A model generated the notes under the pieces. That model had not been told where the DNA came from. It made no database searches and was given only the letters and a program-made list of their open reading frames with translations. The position numbers and the translations under genes were made by a program. This document shows positions 19,618 to 28,336 of a stretch of DNA of 64,000 bases, piece by piece. The stretch's first letter is position 1. The number at the start of each line of letters is the position of its first letter. The stretch comes from Curvibacter sp. CHRR-16 (lineage in GTDB: Bacteria; Pseudomonadota; Gammaproteobacteria; Burkholderiales; Burkholderiaceae_C), in the NCBI RefSeq assembly GCF_018474005.1, contig NZ_JAHCSH010000003.1:62001-126000 (forward strand), written 5' to 3'.

Positions 19618-20096
19618 GACTCCTCCACCTCTTGACCACGCAAAATGGCCACAATATGTTCGATAGAAAACAGCACGATCAGTGCGCCAGCAATAATCAG
19701 CGGCACATAGTCAATGCCATCGGGCAAAGGCAGCATGGGTTTTTTCTCATTCCATTTGAGACTGGCCCATTGCCAACTGCTGTAAGTCATTACGACACCG
19801 AAAACCACTACACAGCCATGGATCACCAACTCCATGATGCGTTGGCCTTTTTCTGGCAGCAATGCGACCAAAGATTCCAAGCCGATGTGACCTGCATCGC
19901 GCACGCCCACAGCCACTCCAAACGACGTCACGAAGAGCACCAGCAACAAGGCCATGTCCTCCGCCCAGGTGGGGGTGTCATTCAGTACATAGCGGCCAAA
20001 AACCGCCCATTGCACCGCGATGATCACTGCGATCAGGCCAATAATTCCCAGCACGAGGCTGAGCTTGGCAAGCGCCTTGCAGAATTTTGTAAACAT
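19608..20096 (-). CDS. TRAP transporter small permease (DctQ family)
   Basis: A 162-residue protein with four membrane segments and the family motif WAEDMALLLVLFVTSFGVAVG near residue 40. It works with the large permease, which it overlaps by 10 bases. It is separated from the binding-protein gene by 86 bases that hold strong stem-loops. Confidence 0.9.
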   Translation of the reverse strand: MFTKFCKALAKLSLVLGIIGLIAVIIAVQWAVFGRYVLNDTPTWAEDMALLLVLFVTSFGVAVGVRDAGHIGLESLVALLPEKGQRIMELVIHGCVVVFGVVMTYSSWQWASLKWNEKKPMLPLPDGIDYVPLIIAGALIVLFSIEHIVAILRGQEVEESWN

Positions 20097-20109
20097 GTAT
20101 TTCTCCTAG

Positions 20110-20173
20110 CTGCGCCGACTGGCTGTCGGCGCAGTGGTCTGCATTGACCAATGCAGCCCCATCGCGGGGCTGC
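20110..20173. promoter_or_regulatory. Tandem stem-loops between dctP and dctQ
   Basis: CTGCGCCGAC (20110-20119) / GTCGGCGCAG (20125-20134) is a perfect 10-bp stem. GCAGCCCC (20153-20160) / GGGGCTGC (20166-20173) is a perfect 8-bp stem. A smaller GCATT/AATGC stem lies between them. In the minus-strand transcript they follow the binding-protein gene and precede the permeases. Their position fits 3' protection or partial termination, giving more binding protein than permease (inference). Confidence 0.6.
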
Positions 20174-20182
20174 CGTTCACAG

Positions 20183-21148
20183 TTACTTGGTGTCTTGAGC
20201 AGCCTTGACCAAACGCTTTTGGTCAGGCGTTGTCATGAACTTCAAGTACACAGGCAACATGGCTGCTTGGAATTGGGCTTTGTCCACTTCCACGAACTGC
20301 ACGCCTTGCTTTTTCAGAGACTCCATGGATTTCTCTTCTTGCTCGTCCCAAGCTTTGCGCTGGAAAGCCACGGATTCTTTGGCAGCTGCACGCACTTGGT
20401 CTTGCTCAGCCTTGGACAGCTTGTCCCACACCACTTTGCTCATGAGCAAAATTTCAGGTGCCATGGAGTGCTGGGTACGGGAATACACCTTCACTGCTTC
20501 AGCGTGCTTGGCGGTATCGAACGAAGGAATGTTGTTTTCTGCCGCATCCACCAAACCAGTCTTCAGACCGGTGTACACCTCACCGTAAGGCATGGGTGTG
20601 GGGTTGGCGCCCATGGCTTGGGCCATGGCAATAGCCAAGTCAGAAGGCTGCACGCGGATCTTCAAACCCTTGACATCATCCAAAGTCTTGATCGGTTTTT
20701 TGGCGTAGATGGAGCGTGAACCGCTGTCGTAGAAAGCCAGGCCAACCAAGCCATTGGATTCGCAGCTTTTCAGGATTTCTTCACCCACTGCACCGTCCAG
20801 CACCTTGTGCATGTGTTCTTCTGTGCGGAACAAGAAGGGCAAAGTTGGAATCATGGTCAATGGGCAAATACCGTTCACCGCCGTGATATTCACGCGGGTC
20901 ATTTCCAGCGCGCCAATCTTGAGCTGGTCAATGGTTTCTTTTTCAGAACCCAAAGCACCCTTGTTGAACACCTTGATCTTGAACTTACCGCCACTGCTCT
21001 TTTCCAGCGTAGCACTCATGTGTTTGACGGCTGCCACAGTGGGGTAGTTGTCGTCGTTGTGCACGTCTGCGGACTTGAATTCCACAGCGGATGCAGCCAA
21101 GCTGGCCATAGCCAACAAACTCACCAACAAACGAGGTAGTGTTTTCAT
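20183..21148 (-). CDS. TRAP transporter substrate-binding protein (DctP family)
   Basis: Periplasmic solute receptor, 321 residues, with signal peptide [21 protein letters not shown]. Family landmarks are the segment [21 protein letters not shown] near residue 160, which contains the carboxylate-binding Arg (IRVQ), and [22 protein letters not shown]. It is third in the operon, 17 bases after the lactonase gene. Uronate or aldarate as ligand is inferred from context. Confidence 0.93.
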   Translation of the reverse strand: MKTLPRLLVSLLAMASLAASAVEFKSADVHNDDNYPTVAAVKHMSATLEKSSGGKFKIKVFNKGALGSEKETIDQLKIGALEMTRVNITAVNGICPLTMIPTLPFLFRTEEHMHKVLDGAVGEEILKSCESNGLVGLAFYDSGSRSIYAKKPIKTLDDVKGLKIRVQPSDLAIAMAQAMGANPTPMPYGEVYTGLKTGLVDAAENNIPSFDTAKHAEAVKVYSRTQHSMAPEILLMSKVVWDKLSKAEQDQVRAAAKESVAFQRKAWDEQEEKSMESLKKQGVQFVEVDKAQFQAAMLPVYLKFMTTPDQKRLVKAAQDTK

Positions 21149-21165
21149 AGTGTCTCCGTTTTAGT

Positions 21166-22113
21166 TTAGAGATTGGTCGATACGAGAGGCGTTCCACTGG
21201 CATCTGTGAGGATGCTTTGTGGCTCATCCAGGCCTCTCACTCCTGGATTCAGTGCAAACACGCCACCTGCCAAAGGTTGATCGGAAAGATCCCCCCCCGG
21301 ACGAATGGAGGTCACAAACAAGGTATCCATTTTGGTTCCGCCAAAAGCACACATGGCAGGCTTTTTGACCGGCACGGCTAAGGACTTGTCCAGCTTGCCA
21401 TCCGGCGTGAATCGGTGTACCAAGCCACCATCGTTGGCACAAATCCAATAGCAACCATCTTGATCAACCGCCGCACCATCAGGACGGCCAGGCATGGGCG
21501 TCATGTCAACAAACAAACGACGCTTACTGGGAATACCACTGTCAATGTCGTAATCAAAGGCCCAAATCGCTTGCACATTGGGGTGAGAGTCGGACAGGTA
21601 CATGGTGCGACCATCGGGGCTGAAGGCCAAACCGTTTGGCGTGATAAATCCATCCAGCACGGCATCCAATTGGCGACGACCTTGGCCATCGAAGCGGTAG
21701 AGCTTGCCGTCTGTAGCGGCCAGCCCCATATTCATGACCATGGTGCCAGCCCAAAAGCGGCCTTGGCGATCGCAACGACCGTCGTTAAAGCGCATGCCTT
21801 CGTGGCTGTGGGTCACGCCTGCCAGCATCTGCACGCCCATGCTGCCGTCATCGGCTGGAGTCAACAAACCAATCCCGGTTTCCATACCGGCCACCCAACG
21901 GCCCCATGGCGCATCGTCGCTGCCCGCTTGCAAGGCCACGCAAGCCAACATCTCGGGGGCTTGCCAGGAACGCGTCTGCCCACTGGACTGGCTCCAGAAC
22001 CACAAACGGCGCTCGGCGATATCCACCCAAAACAAACCTTGGTGGCGCACACTCCAAACAGGGCTTTCGCCCACGCCGTTGCGTGCATCTACGATGAGTT
22101 CTGCGTTTGCCAT
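21166..22113 (-). CDS. SMP-30/gluconolaconase-family lactonase (uronolactone hydrolase)
   Basis: Six-bladed beta-propeller lactonase of 315 residues. Probable metal ligands are Glu16 in GVGESPVW, Asn in LDGFITPNGLAFSPDG and Asp in MYLSDSHPN. FNDGRCDRQGRFWAGTM is also typical. It should open the aldarolactone made by uronate dehydrogenase, whose gene ends 13 bases upstream. The ATG at 22113 overrides a longer frame to 22254 that would overlap the dehydrogenase gene. Confidence 0.9.
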   Translation of the reverse strand: MANAELIVDARNGVGESPVWSVRHQGLFWVDIAERRLWFWSQSSGQTRSWQAPEMLACVALQAGSDDAPWGRWVAGMETGIGLLTPADDGSMGVQMLAGVTHSHEGMRFNDGRCDRQGRFWAGTMVMNMGLAATDGKLYRFDGQGRRQLDAVLDGFITPNGLAFSPDGRTMYLSDSHPNVQAIWAFDYDIDSGIPSKRRLFVDMTPMPGRPDGAAVDQDGCYWICANDGGLVHRFTPDGKLDKSLAVPVKKPAMCAFGGTKMDTLFVTSIRPGGDLSDQPLAGGVFALNPGVRGLDEPQSILTDASGTPLVSTNL

Positions 22114-22126
22114 GGTCAGTTCGTGA

Positions 22127-22921
22127 TTAAGGGTTGGCCTTGACGAATGCACCGCCTTGGTAGATTGCAGCAGGATCTTTCGGATCGGGGGTCGCTGTGT
22201 TGGCGTACACCTCTTCGCGGAACACAGCCGAGCTGTCTTGTGGCTTGTAACCAATGTGGCGTGCGCCAGAGTTGTCCCACCATGTCACGGGGTTGTCGGA
22301 CACACCGTAAATGATGCTGTGGCCCACAGCAGGCGCGCTCAACGATGCCACCAACAAGCGCAGCAAATCGTCGTAGCTCAGATAAGTGCACAGCATGCGG
22401 CGATCGCGTGGCTTGGGGAAGGACGAGCCAATGCGCAAGCACACGGTCTCGATGCCGTAGCGGTCAAAGTAGTAGCGCGACAGGTCTTCGCCATAGGCCT
22501 TGCTCAAGCCATAGTAACCATCGGGACGGGGAGCGCTGTCCACAGTGATGGTTTCGCTTTGCTTGTAAAAGCCAATCACGTGGTTGGAGCTGGCAAAAAT
22601 CACGCGCTTAACGCCGTGCTTGCGGGCTGCTTCGTACAGGTTGTACACGCCCAAAATGTTGGCTTGCATGATGGCTTCGAAAGGAGCCTCCACCGAAATA
22701 CCACCCATGTGGATGATGGCGTCGCAGCCTTCCACCATGGCATTGACTTCGGCCGCATTGGCCAAATCAGCTTGTATGACCTCTTCACCGGCTTTGGCAG
22801 GCTCCATGGCCGCCTTGTCAGACAAGCGAATCACATCGCAGTAGGGCTTGAGGGTCTCACGCAAGACTTTACCCAGACCACCAGCAGCACCGGTCAGGAG
22901 CAATTTGTTTGCAACTTTCAT
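22127..22921 (-). CDS. udh: Uronate dehydrogenase
   Basis: NAD-dependent short-chain (extended-SDR-like) enzyme of 264 residues that oxidises D-galacturonate or D-glucuronate to the aldarolactone. It shows the cofactor loop TGAAGGLGKVL (10-20), IIHMGGISVEAPFE (about 70), ASSNHVIGFY (about 110), the catalytic YYGLSKAYGE (Tyr/Lys about 137/141) and WWDNSGARHIGY, all typical of Udh. It is the first gene of the operon; a GntR-type regulator is divergent, with a palindromic operator between them. Confidence 0.93.
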   Translation of the reverse strand: MKVANKLLLTGAAGGLGKVLRETLKPYCDVIRLSDKAAMEPAKAGEEVIQADLANAAEVNAMVEGCDAIIHMGGISVEAPFEAIMQANILGVYNLYEAARKHGVKRVIFASSNHVIGFYKQSETITVDSAPRPDGYYGLSKAYGEDLSRYYFDRYGIETVCLRIGSSFPKPRDRRMLCTYLSYDDLLRLLVASLSAPAVGHSIIYGVSDNPVTWWDNSGARHIGYKPQDSSAVFREEVYANTATPDPKDPAAIYQGGAFVKANP

Positions 22922-23005
22922 TTATTTACTCTTTCACTGTCTTATTGGCATTAATTTTCGACAAACGACTTGCTATTTGCTACAGTTTGGCATCGCCCAA
23001 CTTAC

Positions 23006-23022
23006 AAGTTGTCTGACAACTT
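23006..23022. promoter_or_regulatory. FadR/GntR-type operator between udh and its regulator
   Basis: AAGTTGTCTGACAACTT is a perfect 7-bp inverted repeat around CTG. Its centre TTGTCTGACAA fits the T-N-G-T-N3-A-C-N-A pattern bound by FadR-subfamily GntR regulators. It lies 43 bases before the regulator start and 85 bases before udh, so it could control both. Confidence 0.75.
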
Positions 23023-23064
23023 TGGCGACTGTAGCCAAGGCATAAGAAGCGAGTCAAGAAAAAA

Positions 23065-23811
23065 ATGAACAACCTAGTACAAACCCTAAGCGGCCCGGGA
23101 CGAGGACGACAACGTGGCCTGGTACCGGAAATCGTGCAGGCCATCAGCCACGATATTCGCGCCGGCGCGATTGCCCCAGGAGAAAAATTACCCTCGGAAG
23201 CCGAGCTCATGGCACGCTTCTCTGTCAGTCGCACCGTTGTGCGCGAAGCCATTTCGCGCCTGCAAGCTTCCGACATGGTGGAAACGCGGCACGGCATTGG
23301 CACGTTTGCCAAGCACGTCAGTGAGCAAGCCACGTTTCGCATCGCACCCGAGGACTTCTCCACCGTAGCCGACGTCATTTCTTTGCTGGAACTGCGCATC
23401 AGCTTGGAAACGGAGGCCGCAGGCCTTGCTGCCTCTCGCCGTTCCGAACACGATTTAGAGCGCATTGCCGCCGCGCTGAAGGTGTTCCACCAAGCTATCC
23501 AAGAAACTTCAGATGCGGTGCCGGCTGACTTCCAGTTCCACTTGGAAGTGGCACGTGCCACAGGCAACCGCCACTTTGAAGACCTGATGACCTACCTAGG
23601 CACCATGATCATTCCGCGTACCCGCATCAATACGGCCAACGCGGCACCTGAAGGACGTTTGGCCTACCTGCAGCGCGTACACGGTGAACACGAAAACATT
23701 TACGAGGCCATTCGGGCTGGCGATGCGGATTCAGCCCGGGCTGCCATGCGCACCCACCTGTCCAACAGCCGCGAACGCTTGCGCCGATCGCAAAACCAAG
23801 ACAGTGCTTAA
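23065..23811 (+). CDS. GntR-family regulator, FadR (FCD) subfamily
   Basis: DNA-binding repressor of 248 residues. The N-terminal winged helix-turn-helix (about 25-85) shows APGEKLPSEAELMARFSVSR and TVVREAISRLQASDMV. The C-terminal FCD effector domain (about 105-235) has the metal/ligand-binding pattern LELRISLETEAAGLAA, DFQFHLEVARATGN and VHGEHENIYEAIRAGD with spaced Asp and His residues. It is divergent from the uronate operon, so it is the likely sensor of a uronate or aldarate, binding the palindrome at 23006-23022. Confidence 0.92.
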   Translation: MNNLVQTLSGPGRGRQRGLVPEIVQAISHDIRAGAIAPGEKLPSEAELMARFSVSRTVVREAISRLQASDMVETRHGIGTFAKHVSEQATFRIAPEDFSTVADVISLLELRISLETEAAGLAASRRSEHDLERIAAALKVFHQAIQETSDAVPADFQFHLEVARATGNRHFEDLMTYLGTMIIPRTRINTANAAPEGRLAYLQRVHGEHENIYEAIRAGDADSARAAMRTHLSNSRERLRRSQNQDSA

Positions 23812-23820
23812 ACGCCGTCT

Positions 23821-24828
23821 TTAGTCTGGGCTGAGCGTCTGCCATGTGCCCTGCGCGGCACTGACCCTGAGGGCGTCGAGTATGCGCATATTCTGGATAG
23901 CATCCTCCACCCCATAAGGCAGGGGGTGCACACCCTGCACGGCCTGCGCAAAAGCTTGGCCCATGAGGGCGTACTGATCGCAAGGCGGCAAGTCTTCGGA
24001 CTGGGCGGCGGCTGCACCCGGGGCACTGCCATCGTCCCACCAAATGCGGCTGGCTTGCTGGGGCTGCGCATTGACCGGAATCTGCATTTCCAAGCGCGCA
24101 GCACTGCCCATGAGCTGCAAGCGCTGGTACGGTGCCGATTGGGTAGATACGGTAAAGCTGAGTTGACGGCCTTGGCCAAAGTCGAGCAAAGCAGTGAAGG
24201 TGCGATCGACGCCAAAGCGCGCATCCACATCGGCCAGCCCCAGCACGCGCACAGGTTCGGCATCGAAAAAGAAACGCCCTGCCACCACGGGGTAGCAACC
24301 TATATCCATGAGCGCCCCACCGCCCAAAGCGGCTTGGTTGCGGATGTTGCCCGGATCGGCGTTGAAATAACTGAACTGCATGTTCATGCTGCGCAATTCG
24401 CCCAATCGGCCTGTGCGCACCAGTTCACGGGCACGCAGCCATTGGGGATGGAAGCGCACCATAAACCCTTCCATGATGTGCACGTGGCCAGCCACCTCGC
24501 GCAGTTGCGCGGCTTCCTTCGCCGTCAGCGCGATGGGTTTTTCGCACAGCACATGCTTACCCGCACGGGCTGCTGCCAAGGTGAGCGGCACATGCCAATC
24601 GTTGGGCAAGGGGTTGTAAATGGCGTCGATGTCCGGATCGGACAGCAAATCTTCATAACGACCGTAGGCCTTGGCAATGCCCAAGGCTTGGGCTGCTTGC
24701 TGGGCCTTATCCAAGCTGCGCGAGGCAATAGCCGCTACCTCAATGGCAGATGCTTGCTGCAAGGCGGGTATGACTTTTTGCGTCGCGATTTTGGCGACAC
24801 CCACGATTCCAAACCGTACACGTGACAT
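23821..24828 (-). CDS. Gfo/Idh/MocA-family oxidoreductase
   Basis: NAD(P)-dependent sugar or cyclitol dehydrogenase, 335 residues. A Rossmann start FGIVGVAKIAT, the EKP motif in KHVLCEKPIAL (about residue 95) and the catalytic His/Asp region GALMDIGCYPV (about 178) are visible. It converges with the GntR gene (9 bases apart) and is followed 25 bases later by the first metH gene in the same direction but on the upstream side of transcription. A role in sugar-acid catabolism is inferred from location only. Confidence 0.88.
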   Translation of the reverse strand: MSRVRFGIVGVAKIATQKVIPALQQASAIEVAAIASRSLDKAQQAAQALGIAKAYGRYEDLLSDPDIDAIYNPLPNDWHVPLTLAAARAGKHVLCEKPIALTAKEAAQLREVAGHVHIMEGFMVRFHPQWLRARELVRTGRLGELRSMNMQFSYFNADPGNIRNQAALGGGALMDIGCYPVVAGRFFFDAEPVRVLGLADVDARFGVDRTFTALLDFGQGRQLSFTVSTQSAPYQRLQLMGSAARLEMQIPVNAQPQQASRIWWDDGSAPGAAAAQSEDLPPCDQYALMGQAFAQAVQGVHPLPYGVEDAIQNMRILDALRVSAAQGTWQTLSPD

Positions 24829-24853
24829 AGGCCAACCCTTTATTGCAAGCTAG

Positions 24854-25894
24854 TTAATTGGCCTGTGCATACGCAGACCAGAAATTGCGCGTCTTCACCG
24901 GGGCAACCGCATTGGCAATAGCGCCGATATGGTCTGGCGTAGTGCCACAGCAGCCGCCCACGATATTGACCAGACCTTCGGCGGCAAATTCGTGCACCAA
25001 ACGGCTGGTGATTTCGGGCGTTTCGTCAAAGCCGGTATCGCTCATGGGATTGGGCAGACCGGCGTTGGGGTAGCAACTGATGAAGGTATCGGTGGCCACG
25101 CGGTTGAGCTCTTGTATATAGGGGCGCATGAGTGCCGCACCCAAGGCGCAGTTCAGGCCAATCGACAGGGGGCGCGCATGGCGCACGCTGTGCCAGAAAG
25201 CTGTCACCGTCTGGCCCGACAGAATGCGCCCAGAGGCATCGGTCACCGTACCGCTGATCATGATGGGCAGGCGCTCGCCACTGGCTTCAAAGTACTCGTC
25301 GATGGCAAACAAGGCCGCTTTGGCGTTGAGCGTGTCAAAAATCGTCTCCACCAACAGCACATCGGCCCCCCCTTCGACCAATGCCTGCGTTTGGTCGTAG
25401 TAAGCAACGCGCAATTCTTCGAAAGACACATTGCGCGCGCCGGGGTCATTCACATCGGGGCTGATGCTGGCGGTTTTGGGCGTAGGGCCCAAGGCTCCGG
25501 CCACGTAGCGGGGTTTGTCGGGGGTGCTGTACTTGTCGCACGCTTGGCGCGCCAAGCGGGCGGACTCGTAGTTCATCTCACGCACCAAGTGCTCCATGCC
25601 GTAATCGGCCTGGGCCACAGTGGTGGCACCAAAGGTATTGGTTTCCACCAAGTCGGCACCAGCGGCCAAGTAACCTTCGTGGATGTCGCGGATCACATCG
25701 GGGCGTGTGAGACTGAGCAGCTCGTTGTTGCCCTTCACATCGTGCGGAAAGTCGGCAAAGCGCGCACCACGGTACTGGGCTTCGTCCAGCTTGAAGCGTT
25801 GGATCATGGTGCCCATAGCGCCATCGAGGATCACAATGCGTTGCTTCAAAATTTCGGGCAGCGCTTGCGCGCGGGTGTAAACAATCGGCTTCAT
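24854..25894 (-). CDS. metH: Methionine synthase, N-terminal part (homocysteine S-methyltransferase domain)
   Basis: First half of split MetH, 346 residues: the zinc-dependent homocysteine-activating barrel. The three zinc Cys are visible in GLNCALGA (about residue 236) and [11 protein letters not shown] (about 309-310). [12 protein letters not shown] near residue 24 and [17 protein letters not shown] are typical of MetH. It must act with the folate/B12/activation protein encoded at 12700-15498. Its own SAH riboswitch is upstream. The ribosome site GGTGAG, five bases before ATG 25894, is part of a hairpin that the riboswitch can control. Confidence 0.95.
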   Translation of the reverse strand: MKPIVYTRAQALPEILKQRIVILDGAMGTMIQRFKLDEAQYRGARFADFPHDVKGNNELLSLTRPDVIRDIHEGYLAAGADLVETNTFGATTVAQADYGMEHLVREMNYESARLARQACDKYSTPDKPRYVAGALGPTPKTASISPDVNDPGARNVSFEELRVAYYDQTQALVEGGADVLLVETIFDTLNAKAALFAIDEYFEASGERLPIMISGTVTDASGRILSGQTVTAFWHSVRHARPLSIGLNCALGAALMRPYIQELNRVATDTFISCYPNAGLPNPMSDTGFDETPEITSRLVHEFAAEGLVNIVGGCCGTTPDHIGAIANAVAPVKTRNFWSAYAQAN

Positions 25895-25896
25895 CT

Positions 25897-26003
25897 CTCA
25901 CCATTCACAATACAGGGTTGAACATGGTGAGCGCAGTTGTGGTGCCCAAGCCTGACCACAAGCCCGGCCAGTGGCCGAACTGCAGCTGCAACGCTCCTTG
26001 GGA
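25897..26003 (-). promoter_or_regulatory. SAH riboswitch upstream of metH (N-terminal part)
   Basis: Minus strand: CCCAAG (26002-25997) pairs with CTTGGG (25950-25945). The conserved AAGGAGCGTTGCAGC, the hairpin CGGCCACTGGCCG, GTCAGGCTTGGG and the pseudoknot strand CAACTGCGCTCACC follow. Compared with the copy at 15503-15640, the conserved parts agree closely while the hairpin sequences differ. CTCACCAT (25931-25924) is complementary to ATGGTGAG (25904-25897), which carries the ribosome site, giving the same switch geometry as the other copy. Confidence 0.88.
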
Positions 26004-26026
26004 AGCGCGAATTTTAAGCCAGTGAA

Positions 26027-27922
26027 TTGACCAGCCTTAGCCCTTCATCCCCTTTGCCCTCTCTGAGCGACTGCCAACACATCCTGCGCAGCGTGTTTGG
26101 CTACGACCAGTTCCGTGGCGAACAAGCTGCTATCGTGGAACATGTCTGCCAAGGCGGGGATGCGCTCGTACTCATGCCCACCGGTGGCGGCAAGTCGCTG
26201 TGCTACCAGATACCGGCCATCGCCCGCGCCCAAGCAGGGCTGGGGGTGTGCTTGGTCGTATCGCCACTCATCGCCCTCATGCACGACCAGGTGGGCGCAC
26301 TGCACGAAGCCGGGGTGAGCGCGGCGTTTCTCAACTCCACGCTCAGCCATGAAGAGGCGCACCAGATAGAGCAAGCCCTGCTGCGCGGTGAACTGACCTT
26401 GCTGTACGCTGCGCCAGAGCGCGTGAACAACAGCCGCTTTCTGGCGCTGCTCGATGCACTGGCGGCGCAAGGCCGCTTGGGCCTGTTCGCCATCGACGAA
26501 GCCCACTGCGTGAGCCAATGGGGGCACGACTTCAGGCCCGAGTACCGGGCGTTGACACTGCTGCACGAACGCTACCCGCAGGTGCCCCGCTTGGCGTTGA
26601 CCGCTACCGCCGACGCCCTGACGCGCGAAGACATAGTGGAACGACTGCAACTGCAGGATGCGCGCCAGTTTGTCAGCAGCTTTGACCGCCCTAACATCCG
26701 CTACACCATCGTCGAAAAGCAAACGCCGCTGCAGCAACTGCTGCGCTTTGTGCGCGAGCACGAGGGGGACAGCGGCATCGTCTACTGCCAGAGTCGGCGC
26801 AAGGTGGAGTCGGTGGCCGAGGCCTTGGTAGAGGCCGGCTACGCAGCCTTGCCCTACCACGCGGGGCTCGACAGCAGCGTGCGCCAGCACCACCAAGACC
26901 GCTTTTTGCGCGAAGAAGGCCTCATCATGGTGGCCACTATCGCCTTTGGCATGGGGATAGATAAGCCCGATGTGCGCTTTGTGGCGCACTTGGACATGCC
27001 CAAAAACATCGAAGGTTATTACCAAGAAACCGGGCGTGCCGGGCGTGATGGACTGCCCGCCCAAGCCTGGATGGTCTACGGCCTAGCCGACGTAGTGCAG
27101 CAACGCCGCATGATCGACGAAAGCCCGGCCAGCGACGAATTCAAGCGTGTGCAGCGCGGCAAACTCGATGCCCTGTTGGGCTTGGCCGAGGCCAGCGACT
27201 GCCGCCGCGTGCGCTTGCTGGCCTACTTTGGCGAGGAGAGCCACGCCTGCGGTAACTGCGACAACTGCCTGCAGCCCCCTGCGACGTGGGATGCGACTGA
27301 AGCAGCGCGCATGCTGCTGTCCACCATTTACCGCATCGCCCAGCACGATGGGCGCAGCTTCGGTGCCGGGCACCTCATGGACGTGGTGCGCGGCAAAGCG
27401 AACGACAAAACCGCGTTGTACGGGCACGACCAACTCAGCACCTGGGGTGTGGGACAACAGTACAGCGAGGCACAGCTGCGCAGTGTGCTGCGCCAACTGC
27501 TGGCCATGGGGGCCGTGGCGGTACGCGGGGGGGATTTCAACACGCTGGAGCTCAACGATGCATCACGGCCCGTGCTGCGTGGCGAAGTGCCGGTACTGCT
27601 GCGCGAACCCAGCCACCCAGCAGCAGCACGCGGGCAACGCCGCCCTGCCCGTTTGGGGGCGGTGGTCAAAGCCCCCGTGGCATTGGACAGCGGTGGTTTG
27701 CTGCGCTACAGCGCGCTCAAAGCATGGCGCGCCCAAGTGGCGCGTGACCACAATTTACCGGCGTATGTGATTTTTCATGACGCCACCTTGGCCGCCATCG
27801 CCCAGCGCCAACCCCAGAGCTTGGGGGATTTGGAGGGCATTAGCGGCATGGGCAGCCAAAAGCTGCAGGCCTACGGTGAAGCTGTTCTCCACGTGCTGGA
27901 GGAGCTGGCGCAGGCCCAGTAG
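26027..27922 (+). CDS. recQ: ATP-dependent DNA helicase RecQ
   Basis: DNA-unwinding repair helicase of 631 residues. Motif order: [11 protein letters not shown] (motif 0), [11 protein letters not shown] (I), [13 protein letters not shown] (Ia), [19 protein letters not shown] (II), LTATAD (III), VYCQSRR (IV), [15 protein letters not shown] (V) and [10 protein letters not shown] (VI). A four-Cys zinc motif ending CGNCDNC (about 405) with the RQC winged helix, and a C-terminal HRDC domain (about 540-625), complete it. The only sensible start is TTG at 26027, with no clear ribosome site. It begins immediately beside the antisense metH riboswitch. Confidence 0.95.
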   Translation: MTSLSPSSPLPSLSDCQHILRSVFGYDQFRGEQAAIVEHVCQGGDALVLMPTGGGKSLCYQIPAIARAQAGLGVCLVVSPLIALMHDQVGALHEAGVSAAFLNSTLSHEEAHQIEQALLRGELTLLYAAPERVNNSRFLALLDALAAQGRLGLFAIDEAHCVSQWGHDFRPEYRALTLLHERYPQVPRLALTATADALTREDIVERLQLQDARQFVSSFDRPNIRYTIVEKQTPLQQLLRFVREHEGDSGIVYCQSRRKVESVAEALVEAGYAALPYHAGLDSSVRQHHQDRFLREEGLIMVATIAFGMGIDKPDVRFVAHLDMPKNIEGYYQETGRAGRDGLPAQAWMVYGLADVVQQRRMIDESPASDEFKRVQRGKLDALLGLAEASDCRRVRLLAYFGEESHACGNCDNCLQPPATWDATEAARMLLSTIYRIAQHDGRSFGAGHLMDVVRGKANDKTALYGHDQLSTWGVGQQYSEAQLRSVLRQLLAMGAVAVRGGDFNTLELNDASRPVLRGEVPVLLREPSHPAAARGQRRPARLGAVVKAPVALDSGGLLRYSALKAWRAQVARDHNLPAYVIFHDATLAAIAQRQPQSLGDLEGISGMGSQKLQAYGEAVLHVLEELAQAQ

Positions 27923-27930
27923 CGAACCAC

Positions 27931-28221
27931 TTAGTGGGTGCTGTAAGCGCTTTCGTATTCCATGGCAGCCCCGGTGATGGTGGACTGCAAACGGCTGATA
28001 GCACGCTGGTGGCGTTGCGCTTGGGCTCCAGCAGCTTGGGCACGGTGCTTTTGGAGCAAGGTGTGCAATTTGCTGCGGCAATCGTCCAACACACCGGCGA
28101 AGTTCAAGGCGATGTAGGCCGAGTGGTTGGCATGGCTGTTGCGGAACTCGTCCAGCCAGTAATCAAACAGTTGCCACTGGTAGGTGCCTTTTTCAGGAAC
28201 TTGGATGCTGTCTTTGCGCAT
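27931..28221 (-). CDS. Small protein of unknown function
   Basis: A 96-residue, mainly helical soluble protein that I do not recognise. It contains WQLFDYWLDEFRNSHANHS and a second half rich in Gln, Arg and Ala that should form a helical hairpin. The ATG at 28221 is the best start although it lacks a clear ribosome site; a GTG about 36 bases upstream is possible. The frame stays open further upstream, but that part is antisense to the LysR gene. It converges with recQ (8 bases apart) and diverges from the LysR regulator. Confidence 0.6.
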   Translation of the reverse strand: MRKDSIQVPEKGTYQWQLFDYWLDEFRNSHANHSAYIALNFAGVLDDCRSKLHTLLQKHRAQAAGAQAQRHQRAISRLQSTITGAAMEYESAYSTH

Positions 28222-28287
28222 AAATTGGTAATGCAGTAACAGAGATAGAGCTTTCACGCGCCAGCCTGTGACTTGGTTGACATGGTT

Positions 28288-28303
28288 TGCAAAAAAATTT
28301 GCA
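28288..28303. promoter_or_regulatory. Palindrome upstream of LysR gene, candidate operator
   Basis: TGCAAA-AAAA-TTTGCA is a perfect 6-bp inverted repeat lying in the 115-base divergent region between the small unknown gene and the LysR regulator. A TTGACA (28277-28282) lies just before it. It could be the autoregulatory site. Confidence 0.5.
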
Positions 28304-28336
28304 TGGCCCCCACCACTGCCGCATATGCTTGCATCC

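Noticed and set aside
22970..22985. TTGCTATTTGCTAC near udh as another interspersed repeat copy
   Set aside because: It has only a few bases of the core and none of the downstream blocks.
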